DNA of 64,000 bases from Prolixibacter denitrificans (lineage in GTDB: Bacteria > Bacteroidota > Bacteroidia > Bacteroidales > Prolixibacteraceae): positions 84,885 through 148,884 of the forward strand of contig NZ_PYGC01000011.1 of NCBI RefSeq assembly GCF_003014495.1, given 5' to 3'. A program made the position numbers and the translations under genes. Under the pieces are notes generated by a model. The model was not told where the DNA came from and made no database searches. It saw nothing but the letters and a program-made list of their open reading frames with translations. Below are positions 18,270 to 27,982 of this stretch, piece after piece. Numbering within the stretch: the first letter of the stretch is position 1; each line of letters opens with the position of its first letter.

Positions 18270-19847
18270 ATGAAGACTACTATGAAAAAGATATTAATAT
18301 GTTTATCAGTGAGCCTTCTGTTTATGACCTCGTGTAATGACTTTCTGGATGAAAGTCCCAAGTCAGCGCTGACGGAGGTTGATTACTATAAAACAGAAGC
18401 TCAGGCAACGGCAAACGTAAATTACTTATACCGAAACGGGGCGCCAAGACGCATATCTTATGCTTCCAGTGCCTATATCGGCCCCAAAGCTTCCATCACC
18501 GGAATGTTGACAGGTTATTTCAGTAACAGCTACGAAGGACAGGAAGTGGTGTGTAAGTATTCCCGTCTGTTGACCCGTCAGCAACATACGAATGAGATAT
18601 CCGATACTTCGGATGATATTTGGGACAACTGTTATAATGCCATTAACGTGGCGAATAATGCGATAGCGAGTATTCCCAATATTACCATGGATTCAGGAAC
18701 CGCAGCTCAGTTGACAGCAGAAGCCATGTTTTTCCGGGCATTTAATTATTTCTACCTGGTGAAAACATTTGGCGACGTTCCGCTGCTGTTAGAACCTTCC
18801 AATCTGGAGAATCTTTATCCCGAAAGGACAGCATCTGCGCAGGTTTATACGCAGATCGAATCGGATTTGAAAGCTGCTGTTGATGCTCTGCCGGCAAAAA
18901 CTTTTGCGGCTAACGGACATCGGATTACGAAGTATGTCGCTGCCATGGTTCTTGCCGATGTGTATTTCCATCAGGGAGATTATGCTAATGCGAAGACTTA
19001 TTCGAAAATGGTTATCGATTCGCCTCATTCGCTTACCGCGAATACTGACATGTCGGGAAGCAGCGCATTCAATCAACTGCGCTCCACCGATGATTTGGAT
19101 GAGGTGATTTATGCCCAGGAGTATGATGAAAGTATCAGCAATAGCAGCTGGTGGCCAACTTATGCCTTTTCATCTTCGGCGACCGCTGTATTCGGAACTT
19201 ATTCGATTTTTGAGCGGGTTTATGGTCCGATTGATCAGTTCCTGAATGTTTATCCGACCGATGATCTGCGTATTCAACCCAACCAGTTCTTCCATTGGAA
19301 TTATACCAACCCGAATAACGGTAAAACCTGGACAGCTCCCGACGGACAAGCAGGCTGCTGGTATTATTATGATGAAAATGCTGTGTTGAATACTGGAAAA
19401 GGAACGAAGGATTGGAACTTTTACCGTTTAGCAGAAGCTTATCTCGACTACGCCGAATCAATTGCCCAGACGGACGGTGTAACAGACGAGGCTGCTACCT
19501 ATCTTGCTAAAATACAAGTACGCGCTAACATGAACGGTGAAACTGAAGATCAGATCAAAGCCGGTTTACTTGCCTTGTCGAAGCAGGAGTTCATCGAAAC
19601 TTGCTGGACAGAAAGAATCCGTGAATTCCCGTTGGAATTCAAAATATGGGATGACTGTGTCCGTACGATGAAGTTCCCGGTTATCTCAGCAACCAATCCT
19701 GGAGAGGTAACTTACGTTAACCTGATTGGCGCACAGAATGCAGCAGGAGCCACGTTTAAAGAAACCGACCTGGTATTCCCGATTTCCTTGAACGAATTGC
19801 AGCGTAATCCGAATTTGACCCAGAATGCAGGTTATGCAAGTAAATAA
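18270..19847 (+). CDS. SusD/RagB family glycan-binding lipoprotein
   Basis: A 525-residue lipoprotein. The signal ends in the lipobox LLFMTSC followed by NDFLDESPKSALTEVDYYKTEAQA, the classic SusD N-terminus. The middle contains TPR-like helices (AEAMFFRAFNYFYLVKTFGDVPLLL) and the C-terminus has EWTERIREF-like ETCWTERIREFPLEFKIW and the final FPISLNELQRNPNLTQNAGY. It caps the SusC barrel at the cell surface and binds glycan. It starts 12 bp after the SusC stop codon and is followed by a terminator hairpin. Confidence 0.95.
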   Translation: MKTTMKKILICLSVSLLFMTSCNDFLDESPKSALTEVDYYKTEAQATANVNYLYRNGAPRRISYASSAYIGPKASITGMLTGYFSNSYEGQEVVCKYSRLLTRQQHTNEISDTSDDIWDNCYNAINVANNAIASIPNITMDSGTAAQLTAEAMFFRAFNYFYLVKTFGDVPLLLEPSNLENLYPERTASAQVYTQIESDLKAAVDALPAKTFAANGHRITKYVAAMVLADVYFHQGDYANAKTYSKMVIDSPHSLTANTDMSGSSAFNQLRSTDDLDEVIYAQEYDESISNSSWWPTYAFSSSATAVFGTYSIFERVYGPIDQFLNVYPTDDLRIQPNQFFHWNYTNPNNGKTWTAPDGQAGCWYYYDENAVLNTGKGTKDWNFYRLAEAYLDYAESIAQTDGVTDEAATYLAKIQVRANMNGETEDQIKAGLLALSKQEFIETCWTERIREFPLEFKIWDDCVRTMKFPVISATNPGEVTYVNLIGAQNAAGATFKETDLVFPISLNELQRNPNLTQNAGYASK

Positions 19848-19863
19848 TTGAATACAGTAAGTA

Positions 19864-19904
19864 GAAAGAGGATCATACCCCGTTTTAGGGGATGGTCCTC
19901 TTAT
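19864..19904 (+). terminator. Hairpin after susD
   Basis: The stem AAGAGGA-CAT-CCCC with GGGG-ATG-TCCTCTT (about 19866-19902) has an internal mismatch and is followed by ATACTG rather than a U-run, so it may attenuate expression of the GH92 genes more than end transcription. Confidence 0.5.
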
Positions 19905-20081
19905 ACTGAAGTTGTGTGCGTTATTATTTCTTTTCTACCCATTCTTTGATATCCTTGCCGGGAACAGTGAGGAATAAAAGCTGTATCTCATCTGAAGTAT
20001 TTACGTATCAGGAGACAGGCGACTTGAAACATGCAGTTTCAGTGGATTGCCGGGAATAATCTGCATACCTAAAACCTCTCT

Positions 20082-22439
20082 ATGATTAATAAACAGTTCA
20101 TGAAACACTCTCCTATGTACATGAGAAAAATCCATTTATTTCTATCGATTGGAATTTTGCTTTTTATCGGGCAGGGATTGAGCTTTGCATCCGTTCCACC
20201 AACATCAACAAAAAAATATACGCAGTATGTCAATCCATTTATTGGAACTGGCTCTGTTGATAGCTTAAGCCTATCGGGAAGTAATTTTCCGGGCGCCTGC
20301 GCTCCTTTCGGATTGGTGCAGCTTAGTCCCGATACCCGCGAATATCCCGACGACCCTTGCAGCGGCTACGATTATAACGACAAAACCATTGTTGGTTTTA
20401 GCCATACGCATTTGAGTGGAACTGGTTGTCCCGATCTTTACGACTTTTTGTTCATGCCATACCAGGGGGACATTCAATGGCAATGCGGGAGCGATGACGG
20501 TAAGACAAAAGGATTTCGTTCGGCCTTCCGGCACGAAACCGAAAAAGCATATCCCGGTTATTACAGCGTCGTATTGGACGATTACAATATTAAGGCAGAA
20601 CTCGCGGCTACCGAGCATTGCGGAATGCACCGCTACACTTTCTCGAATACCGATCCGGTTCACCTGATGATTGACCTCGATCATTCGTTGGTTCGGAATA
20701 GTCCGTATCGCTATTGCAAAATTATCGAAGCCCAGGCCCGCGTGGTCGATTCGAAAACCATCGAAGGATACCGTATTATTTCAGGCTGGGCTCCGCTTCG
20801 GAAAGTGTATTTCCGGGCTGAATTTTCCCGTCCGTTCGATTCGCACGCTTTTAAAGCCGGAAGGAATATCTTTGAGAATATTCCGGTAGCCAATAATTCC
20901 AACTTGAAGTTGGTTTTGAATTTTGATAAAGACAATTCGCAACCGTTATCGGTCAAGGTGGGACTTTCGTCGGTATCAGCCGAAGGAGCCCGCGAGAATC
21001 TGAAGGCAGAGATAAAAGATTTCAATTTTGATGGGATTGTTGAGCAAACCAACGAAACCTGGAATAAGGAACTTTCCTGCGTTGATGTGGAAGGAACTCC
21101 CAAACAGAAACGTATTTTCTATACAGGGTTGTACCATTTGTTCATTCAGCCCAACAACATTGCCGACGTTTCGGGTGATTACCTGGCAACAGACAATAGT
21201 ATCCGGCATGCGCCTGATGGCAAACACTACAGCACCTTTTCGCTGTGGGATACCTATCGGGCCGCGCATCCGTTTTATACCATCGTTCAGCAGAAACGGA
21301 CTGCAGCTTTTATTAATTCGATGCTGCGCCAGTACGAAACGTATGGCTATTTGCCCATCTGGCAATTATGGGGGCAAGAGAATTACTGCATGATTGGTAA
21401 CCACGCTATTCCGGTTATCGTCGATGCCTTCTTCAAGGAAATTCCGGGAGTTGATTACCAGAAAGCTTATGAAGCTGTGAAGGCATCGTCGACGACCTCG
21501 CACAGGAATTCGCCGTTCAACATACTGGATAAGTATGGTTATTTCCCTGAAGATTTGCAGACCCAATCCGTTTCGCTGACACTCGAAATCGCTTACGATG
21601 ACTGGTGCGTGGCGCAGATGGCAAAGAAACTCGGACATGAAAAAGACTATCAGTTTTTCCTGAATCGCTCCCATGATTATAAAAACCTGTTCGATAAATC
21701 CATCGGATTCTTCCGGGCAAAAGACAGCAAAGGCAACTGGATTGAACCATTTAATCCGCTGAAATATGGAGGCAATGGAGGTTTCCCATTCACCGAAGGA
21801 AATGCCTGGCAGTATTTGTGGTATGTTCCCCAGGATGTCTATTCGTTTATCGATATGATGGGAGGTGATAAGAAGTTTGTTGACAAGCTCGATACCTTCT
21901 TTACCCTCAATGCCAAGCCTGGAGATGTTAACGGAAATGCGTCAGGTTTTATTGGCCAGTATGCACACGGAAATGAACCAAGTCACCACATTGTCTACTT
22001 ATACGACTTTGCCGGTGAACCATGGAAAGCTCAATTTTACAGCGCCAAAATTCAGAACGAATTGTACACCGACCGGCAATCGGGTTATTCTGGTAACGAG
22101 GATTGTGGTCAGATGTCGGCCTGGTACCTGTTTAGTTCGATGGGTTTTTATCCGGTCAATCCGGCCAACAGCGTTTTCTGTTTCGGTTCGCCACAACTGG
22201 CTAAAGCCACTATCAATCTGGCTAGCGGGAAGCAATTTACGGTGACTACAAAAAATGCAGGAGGACAGAACATTTATATCCAGTCTGTCCGGTTGAACGG
22301 AAAACCGTATACGCATTCCTATATTACTTATCAGGATATCATCTCCGGTGGTCAACTCGAATTTGTGATGGGGAAACGGCCGAATAAAAAATTTGGAACG
22401 GCCCCGAAAGACCGCCCTGTTTCTGTTTTAAGCTACTAA
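20082..22439 (+). CDS. GH92 family alpha-mannosidase (secreted)
   Basis: A 785-residue glycoside hydrolase of family GH92, which contains calcium-dependent exo-alpha-mannosidases. The N-terminus has a hydrophobic signal (IHLFLSIGILLFIGQGLSFAS), best fitted by the internal ATG at 20121, so the first ATG at 20082 may overextend it. Family motifs are YVNPFIGTG, FSHTHLSGTGCPDLYDF, SLWDTYRAAHPFYT, EGNAWQYLW (about residue 572), AHGNEPSHH and GNEDCGQMSAWYLFSSMGFYP (about 671), the last two regions carrying active-site acids in the family. It would remove mannose from N-glycan or mannan in the periplasm. It is directly followed (1 bp) by a second, diverged GH92. Confidence 0.92.
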   Translation: MINKQFMKHSPMYMRKIHLFLSIGILLFIGQGLSFASVPPTSTKKYTQYVNPFIGTGSVDSLSLSGSNFPGACAPFGLVQLSPDTREYPDDPCSGYDYNDKTIVGFSHTHLSGTGCPDLYDFLFMPYQGDIQWQCGSDDGKTKGFRSAFRHETEKAYPGYYSVVLDDYNIKAELAATEHCGMHRYTFSNTDPVHLMIDLDHSLVRNSPYRYCKIIEAQARVVDSKTIEGYRIISGWAPLRKVYFRAEFSRPFDSHAFKAGRNIFENIPVANNSNLKLVLNFDKDNSQPLSVKVGLSSVSAEGARENLKAEIKDFNFDGIVEQTNETWNKELSCVDVEGTPKQKRIFYTGLYHLFIQPNNIADVSGDYLATDNSIRHAPDGKHYSTFSLWDTYRAAHPFYTIVQQKRTAAFINSMLRQYETYGYLPIWQLWGQENYCMIGNHAIPVIVDAFFKEIPGVDYQKAYEAVKASSTTSHRNSPFNILDKYGYFPEDLQTQSVSLTLEIAYDDWCVAQMAKKLGHEKDYQFFLNRSHDYKNLFDKSIGFFRAKDSKGNWIEPFNPLKYGGNGGFPFTEGNAWQYLWYVPQDVYSFIDMMGGDKKFVDKLDTFFTLNAKPGDVNGNASGFIGQYAHGNEPSHHIVYLYDFAGEPWKAQFYSAKIQNELYTDRQSGYSGNEDCGQMSAWYLFSSMGFYPVNPANSVFCFGSPQLAKATINLASGKQFTVTTKNAGGQNIYIQSVRLNGKPYTHSYITYQDIISGGQLEFVMGKRPNKKFGTAPKDRPVSVLSY

Positions 22440-22440
22440 A

Positions 22441-24693
22441 ATGAGTGTGATGAAAATATTGAAAGGCTGGCTTATTGGAATTTTTGTTTTAATGGCTGGA
22501 TGTGTTGCTCAGGTTCAGGAACAGGGATCTGCAGTCAAATCGCCGGTTGATTATGTCAATCCGTACATGGGAAACATCAGTCATTTGCTGGTACCCACAT
22601 ATCCTACCATACACTTGCCCAATAGCTTGTTGCGTGTTTATCCTGAGAGGGCCGATTATACGAGTGTCCGGCTCCACGGTTTGCCACTCGAAGTAACGAG
22701 TCATCGTGGTGTTTCGGCGTTTAATCTGAGCCCTTTTCAGGAAAACCCGAAGGATGTAAAGCCGGTTATTTCCTTTTCATACGATCAGGAGAAGATTACA
22801 CCTTATTCCTATTCGGTTTATCTCGATGAAGCACAAATCGATGTTGATTTTGCTGTGTCGCATCAATCGGCCATGTATGCTTTGAAGTTTGAACAACAGG
22901 AAGCGCCTGGAATAATTTTGAATTCGCTCAACGGCGGAATGAAATGGGACGGGAAAGCCATTTCCGGCTGGCAGCTGATTGGAAACGATACGCGCGTTTT
23001 TCTGTATCTCGTTCCGAATGAAAAGCCGGAAAACGTTTCGGTTCTGAAGGATGGCAAAATGCTTACTGCTTCCGACGCCTTGGGGAAAAATGCCTGTTTG
23101 GTATTGAACTTCCCGAAAGGCAAAACAGAATTGCAGGTGCACTATGGTATTTCGTTTATCAGTGCCGAACAGGCCGAGAAGAACTTGAAGCGCGAGGTCG
23201 CCGGGAAAACTGTAGCCGAAATTCAGGCGGAAGGACGAAAAATTTGGAATGAAGCGCTTGGCAAAATTGAAGTTCAGGGTGGAACGGAAAATGAGAGGAC
23301 TGTTTTCTACACATCGCTCTACCGTTGTTACGAACGTCCCGTTTGTATTTCGGAAGACGGACGTTATTACAGCGCGTTCGATCACCGGGTGCATTCGGAT
23401 AACGGACGGCCGTTTTATACTGATGACTGGATTTGGGATTCGTACCGGGCGTTGCACCCATTGCGGATTCTGGTCAATCCCGAAAGGGAAAATGATATTC
23501 TGCATTCATTTGTATTGATGGCCGAACAAATGCCACACATGTGGATGCCGACTTTCCCCGAAATTACCGGTGATAGCCGCCGCATGAATTCCAATCATGG
23601 TGTTGCATCAGTTTTGGACGCTTACCGGAAAGGGCTGCATGGTTTTGATTTGGAAAAGGCCTTCGAAGCGTGTAAAAAAGGAATTACAGAGAAAACGTTG
23701 GCGCCGTGGTCCGGGAAGCCGGCGGGTGCATTATCGGCTTTTTATCAGAAGCATGGTTACATTCCCGCGCTGAAGCCGGGCGAAAAAGAGATGATTCCGG
23801 AAGTAAATTCGTTCGAGCGCCGGCAAGCTGTAGCAGTTACGTTGGGGACGGCTTATGACGAATGGTGTTTGTCGCAACTGGCCGATACGCTGGGGAAGGA
23901 AGCTGACGCTACTCGCTTTCTGAAAGCTTCGTTCAACTACAGGAATCTGTACAATCCTGAAACGCAGTTTTTCCATCCGAAAGATGCTGAAGGGAAGTTC
24001 ATCGAACCATTTGATTATCGCTTTTCAGGCGGTGTTGGAGTTCGCGATTATTATGACGAAAACAACGGCTGGACGTATCGTTGGGATGTTCAACATAATA
24101 TTCCTGATTTGATTCACCTGATGGGCGGGAAAAAGGCGTTTGCTCAAAACCTTGACGCTTTGTTTACCACGCCTATGGGCAGAGGAAAACGGGAATTCTA
24201 TACGCAGCTGCCCGACCAAACCGGAAATGTGGGACAGTTTACCATGGCCAACGAGCCATCGCTCCATATTCCCTACCTGTACAATTATGCCGGACAGCCC
24301 TGGAAAACGCAAAAATTGGTTCGTGCTCTTTTGCATGAGTGGTTTCGAAACGATTTGATGGGCGTTCCCGGCGATGAAGACGGCGGTGGTTTATCCTCGT
24401 TTGTTGTGTTCTCTTCGATGGGCTTTTATCCGGTTACGCCGGGAAAACCTGTCTACAGCATCGGAAGTCCGCTGTTTACCAATGTGAAAATTCATCTGGC
24501 GAACGGAAAAACATTTGAGCTGGAAGCGAAAAATACTTCCGATGAAAACAAATATATCCAGTCGGCAACGCTCAATGGAAAACCATTGGACGAACCCGTT
24601 CTAAATCATTCGGATTTAATGAACGGCGCCAAACTGGTACTAGTCATGGGCAACCGGGCTAACCGTAATTGGGGTGCTCACCAAAAGCCATAA
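22441..24693 (+). CDS. Diverged GH92 family protein (lipoprotein)
   Basis: A 750-residue GH92 protein beginning 1 bp after the first GH92 stop codon. The signal ends at a lipobox (FVLMAGC, Cys near 20), so it is lipid-anchored. GH92 hallmarks are kept but altered: YVNPYMGN, WIWDSYRALHPL, DENNGWTYRWDV (acidic residue about 540), ANEPSLHIPYLYNYAGQPWK and GDEDGGGLSSFVVFSSMGFYPV (about 645). The HLSGTG segment near the N-terminus is absent, and the SLTLE-AYDDW block of its neighbour reads VTLGTAYDEW here. This points to a different linkage or substrate than the first GH92, which is inference. Translationally coupled in the same PUL. Confidence 0.85.
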   Translation: MSVMKILKGWLIGIFVLMAGCVAQVQEQGSAVKSPVDYVNPYMGNISHLLVPTYPTIHLPNSLLRVYPERADYTSVRLHGLPLEVTSHRGVSAFNLSPFQENPKDVKPVISFSYDQEKITPYSYSVYLDEAQIDVDFAVSHQSAMYALKFEQQEAPGIILNSLNGGMKWDGKAISGWQLIGNDTRVFLYLVPNEKPENVSVLKDGKMLTASDALGKNACLVLNFPKGKTELQVHYGISFISAEQAEKNLKREVAGKTVAEIQAEGRKIWNEALGKIEVQGGTENERTVFYTSLYRCYERPVCISEDGRYYSAFDHRVHSDNGRPFYTDDWIWDSYRALHPLRILVNPERENDILHSFVLMAEQMPHMWMPTFPEITGDSRRMNSNHGVASVLDAYRKGLHGFDLEKAFEACKKGITEKTLAPWSGKPAGALSAFYQKHGYIPALKPGEKEMIPEVNSFERRQAVAVTLGTAYDEWCLSQLADTLGKEADATRFLKASFNYRNLYNPETQFFHPKDAEGKFIEPFDYRFSGGVGVRDYYDENNGWTYRWDVQHNIPDLIHLMGGKKAFAQNLDALFTTPMGRGKREFYTQLPDQTGNVGQFTMANEPSLHIPYLYNYAGQPWKTQKLVRALLHEWFRNDLMGVPGDEDGGGLSSFVVFSSMGFYPVTPGKPVYSIGSPLFTNVKIHLANGKTFELEAKNTSDENKYIQSATLNGKPLDEPVLNHSDLMNGAKLVLVMGNRANRNWGAHQKP

Positions 24694-24736
24694 TTATTTT
24701 TCAAGCGAAAGCTTGTCCTAATCACCAAAGCTTGAT

Positions 24737-24770
24737 AAAGGACTGTCTTGACAGGGACAGTCCTTTTCTT
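24737..24770 (+). terminator. Intrinsic terminator after the GH92 pair
   Basis: A perfect 11-bp stem AAAGGACTGTC / GACAGTCCTTT (24737-24747 with 24756-24766) is followed by TCTTTT. It closes the operon containing the two GH92 genes. Confidence 0.85.
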
Positions 24771-24900
24771 TTGAATGTCGAGGGAGTGGCTAGTAACCTG
24801 CATTTTTTTTTTTCAACAGTAAGTAATTTCATCCTTATTCAGACTGAATAGAAGCCGGACAAATTCGTTACCTTTAGACGAAATTTTAAATGCTGAATCC

Positions 24901-26049
24901 ATGAAGAAAAATATCTTTCTCTTGTTACTGGCCGGTGTGGCTGCGTTGGCCGGACCAGCAAAGGGCGTGGCTCAGGAAAACTCTAAATCAGGTATGATGT
25001 TTTATATCGGAACTTACACTGACGGGAGCGATAGTAAAGGAATTTATCGCTGCGAGCTTGACCCGAAAACGGGACAACTGGAGAACTACGCATTGGCCGG
25101 AGTTTCAGTTAATCCATCTTTCGTTACGTTAACACCTGATGGTAATTACCTGCTGGCTGTTCAGGAAAAAAATACGGCAGTCGGAAATACCCAGGGTTAT
25201 ATCGAATCTTTTGCGGTAGATGAAACTACCGGCAATCTGGAAGCTATCAATAAAGAACCCAGCGGCGGTGCGGATCCCTGTTTTGTGAGCGTGAACCCGG
25301 AAGGTTTTGCGTTAACAGCTAATTATTCCAGCGGAAGCGTGGGGCTTTTTCAATTGGATGGAGACGGAACGATAAGCAAGGCGCTGGATGTTAGTCAGCA
25401 CGAAGGGCACGGTCCCAATGTAAACCGTCAGAAAGGACCCCATGCGCACAGTTCGTATTTCGGGCCCGGTGGAAAACGAATCTTCGCTGCCGATTTGGGA
25501 ACTGACGACGTGTATGTTTACCGCCTCGATGCCGATAAAGGGAAACTGGTGCCATGCAAAACGCCAAAAATTCCGATGGCTCCGGGGGCGGGGCCACGTC
25601 ACATTGCTTTTGGTCCTAATGGACAAAATATGTACGTGATTAGCGAAATGGGCTGTACGGTTACCCGCGTGGCAATGAAACCGGATGGCACCTTTGCTGT
25701 AAAAGAATCGGTTTCTACACTTCCTAAAGGATACGACGGAGAAAATACCTGTGCCGAAATAGCTATTTCGCCTGACGGAAAATACCTTTATGCTTCCAAT
25801 CGCGGATTAGACAACATCGTTATTTATTCAATTAATCCGGAAAACGGGAAATTGACGGAAAAAGGAACCGAATCGGTGAGAGGAAAGACACCGCGGAATT
25901 TTACATTGTCTCCCGATGGTAAATTCCTGTTGGTTGCCAATCAGAACAGCGATAACATTGTGGCATTCCGCCGTAATCCGGAAACAGGAATGCTCACCTA
26001 TACCAGCGAAACTAATGCGCCAAAACCGGTTTGCCTTCTATTCCGGTAA
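24901..26049 (+). CDS. Secreted lactonase-fold seven-bladed beta-propeller (6-phosphogluconolactonase-like)
   Basis: A 382-residue protein with a signal peptide (MKKNIFLLLLAGVAALAGPAKGVAQ) and then a YbhE/Pgl-type propeller: MFYIGTYTDGSDSKGIY, repeated blade motifs with SPDGKYLYASNRG, LSPDGKFLLVANQNSDNIV and the ACY-type family segments GPHAHSSYFGPGGKRIFAADLGTDDVYVY and PGAGPRHIAFGPNG. Cytosolic homologues hydrolyse 6-phosphogluconolactone; with a signal peptide, this one more likely acts on a sugar lactone or another ligand in the periplasm. It follows the mannosidase genes but has its own promoter space and is flanked by terminators. Confidence 0.85.
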   Translation: MKKNIFLLLLAGVAALAGPAKGVAQENSKSGMMFYIGTYTDGSDSKGIYRCELDPKTGQLENYALAGVSVNPSFVTLTPDGNYLLAVQEKNTAVGNTQGYIESFAVDETTGNLEAINKEPSGGADPCFVSVNPEGFALTANYSSGSVGLFQLDGDGTISKALDVSQHEGHGPNVNRQKGPHAHSSYFGPGGKRIFAADLGTDDVYVYRLDADKGKLVPCKTPKIPMAPGAGPRHIAFGPNGQNMYVISEMGCTVTRVAMKPDGTFAVKESVSTLPKGYDGENTCAEIAISPDGKYLYASNRGLDNIVIYSINPENGKLTEKGTESVRGKTPRNFTLSPDGKFLLVANQNSDNIVAFRRNPETGMLTYTSETNAPKPVCLLFR

Positions 26050-26070
26050 ACCGAAGATAAATAAGATCAC

Positions 26071-26107
26071 AAAAGGCTGAACAATTGAATGTTCAGCCTT
26101 TTTGTTT
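26071..26107. terminator. Bidirectional intrinsic terminator
   Basis: A perfect 12-bp stem AAAAGGCTGAAC / GTTCAGCCTTTT (26071-26082 with 26091-26102) with a U-tract on the plus side and an A-run on the other. It separates the propeller gene from the convergent RRM gene. Confidence 0.9.
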
Positions 26108-26221
26108 TCTAACCTGTCGTTTTGTTATTAATCAATAAATTTGAATGCGTTCAACGGAAAGTCCATAATGCCCGCATTCGGCGCCAATATAAGGAAAATT
26201 GTACTGAATCCAAGCGAAACC

Positions 26222-26524
26222 TCAGTGACGCGGACGGAAATTACCCCTTTGTTCATAACCTCCGGAACGGCGGGGACGGGCCTTTTTCTCGGTAGCCAGG
26301 TTGACAATCACTTTTCGCCCGTTAATCTCAGAGCCATTCAATGATTGGACGGCCTGTTCACCTTCCTCGTCATTAGGCATTTCAATAAAACCAAAGCCTT
26401 TGCTACGACCGGAAAACTTGTCCATAATAATCTTCACGGAGTCAACCGCACCATAAGCTTCAAAAACACTTCGTAATTCATCTTCTGTTACATCGTACTG
26501 AAGACTGCCAACATAAATATTCAT
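26222..26524 (-). CDS. RRM-domain RNA-binding protein
   Basis: A 100-residue protein made of one RNA recognition motif plus a short tail. RNP2 is IYVGSL (residues 3-8) and RNP1 is KGFGFIEM (residues 42-49); both aromatic RNA-stacking positions are present. The C-terminus is basic and Arg/Gly-rich (KKARPRRSGGYEQRGNFRPRH), which usually adds nonspecific RNA affinity. Such small RRM proteins are common in Bacteroidota and are thought to act as global post-transcriptional regulators, often cold- or stress-induced. Monocistronic, with about 310 bp of upstream DNA that contains no gene. Confidence 0.93.
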   Translation of the reverse strand: MNIYVGSLQYDVTEDELRSVFEAYGAVDSVKIIMDKFSGRSKGFGFIEMPNDEEGEQAVQSLNGSEINGRKVIVNLATEKKARPRRSGGYEQRGNFRPRH

Positions 26525-26837
26525 TTCATGGTAGTTTTAGTTAGACGATGTATAAGTTACGGAGTTTTATGCTTCGTATGCCATATTATTAAAAGTTTAT
26601 GTATAGAATGCAGGAAGATAGAATCAGACGCGATAAAAATCATGCTCATTGCAGAATGAATCAACTAGTTTTAAAACGAGCTGATTGATGGCGTTTTTGT
26701 GGGCATTCCGGGTTGCAGGTGGTTTTGAGATCCTGAATTGGGGGGAGAACGAACTCAATGGAGGCTACATCTGTTGTAGATTACAAATGCCGAAGAGCAC
26801 AAATGAGAGATTGTCGTATTAAAAAAATAGATACCAA

Positions 26838-27794
26838 ATGAATTTACTGGAACAATTAAAAAAAGTAACAACCGTAGTAGCCGATACCGGAGACTTTGAG
26901 TCGATGAAGGAATTTAAGCCGCAGGATACAACGACCAATCCGTCGTTGATACTGGCAGCTACCGAAGATTCGAAGTACGATTCACTCATAGAGGATGCCG
27001 TGAAATATGCAAAAGAGCATGGCGGTAGCAAGGAAGAACAGTTGACCACCTGCATGGATAAGCTGTCGGTAAATTTTGGCCGGGAAATCCTGAAGATTGT
27101 TCCCGGTCGTGTTTCCACGGAAGTGGATGCCCGCTTATCCTTTGACACGGCGGCGACGATTGAGAAAGCCCGCACACTGATTCGTTTGTACGACGAGGTG
27201 GGTATTAGCAAAGAAAAGGTGCTGATTAAAATTGCATCGACGTGGGAAGGAATTGAAGCAGCCCGCATATTGGAGCAGGAAGGAATTCATTGTAACCTGA
27301 CCCTGCTGTTCAGTATGCCGCAGGCCATTGCCTGTGCCGATGCAGGTGTTACGCTGGTTTCTCCTTTTGTGGGAAGGATTTACGACTGGTATAAAAAGGA
27401 CCGGGGTGTGGATGATATTCCGGTAGAGGAAGATCCCGGTGTAGAGAGTGTGACCGACATTTTTACGTATTTCAAGAAATTTGGGTATCCGACTGAAATC
27501 ATGGGAGCCAGTTTTCGCAAAGCGGAACAGATTATCGAGTTGGCGGGTTGTGATTTGCTGACTATTTCTCCTAAGTTACTGAAGGAACTGGGAAGCAAAG
27601 AAGGAACCCTCGAACGGAAACTTCGACCGGAAGATGCGAAAGATGCCGATATTGAAAAGATAACGCTGGACGAGAAATCTTTCCGCTGGATGCTGAACGA
27701 AGATGCGATGGGAACAGAAAAGCTGGCTGAAGGCATCCGGAAGTTTAGTGCCGATATCGTTAAGTTGGAGAAGAAAGTATCTGCCTTACTGTAA
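26838..27794 (+). CDS. tal: Transaldolase (TalB type)
   Basis: A 318-residue class I transaldolase with the full-length TalA/B layout. Motifs: [25 protein letters not shown] at the N-terminus, [13 protein letters not shown], the Schiff-base lysine in [12 protein letters not shown] (Lys131), [12 protein letters not shown] and [15 protein letters not shown]. It exchanges a dihydroxyacetone unit between sedoheptulose-7-phosphate and glyceraldehyde-3-phosphate in the non-oxidative pentose phosphate pathway. Single gene, followed by a good terminator. Confidence 0.97.
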   Translation: MNLLEQLKKVTTVVADTGDFESMKEFKPQDTTTNPSLILAATEDSKYDSLIEDAVKYAKEHGGSKEEQLTTCMDKLSVNFGREILKIVPGRVSTEVDARLSFDTAATIEKARTLIRLYDEVGISKEKVLIKIASTWEGIEAARILEQEGIHCNLTLLFSMPQAIACADAGVTLVSPFVGRIYDWYKKDRGVDDIPVEEDPGVESVTDIFTYFKKFGYPTEIMGASFRKAEQIIELAGCDLLTISPKLLKELGSKEGTLERKLRPEDAKDADIEKITLDEKSFRWMLNEDAMGTEKLAEGIRKFSADIVKLEKKVSALL

Positions 27795-27819
27795 AATGTT
27801 TCATCAGAAAATATAAATC

Positions 27820-27852
27820 AACCGGGTGGAAATAACCATCCGGTTTTTTTAG
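27820..27852 (+). terminator. Intrinsic terminator after transaldolase
   Basis: A ten-pair stem AACCGGGTGG / CCATCCGGTT (27820-27829 with 27836-27845, one GU pair) runs straight into a T-tract of seven bases. Confidence 0.9.
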
Positions 27853-27912
27853 GTGAAAAATCCCTCGCCAAGCCGGTAGGAGAATTTCCATCGATAGACG
27901 CGCACTATCATA

Positions 27913-27946
27913 GAAAAGCCGGAATGAGCTTGGCTACATTCCGGCT
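27913..27946 (-). terminator. Intrinsic terminator of the coiled-coil lipoprotein gene
   Basis: A perfect ten-base stem AGCCGGAATG / CATTCCGGCT (27917-27926 with 27937-27946). The A-run at 27914-27917 gives the U-tract on the minus strand, about 40 bp after the stop at 27983. Confidence 0.8.
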
Positions 27947-27982
27947 AACTGATCGCTTTTTTCGCTGTTTGCGTTTTCTGAA

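Noticed and set aside
22441..24693. Loss of the catalytic acid in the second GH92
   Set aside because: The Gly in VTLGTAYDEW replaces a Glu of the neighbour, but the acidic residue of the EGNAWQY-like block (DENNGW) is still present, so inactivity cannot be claimed.
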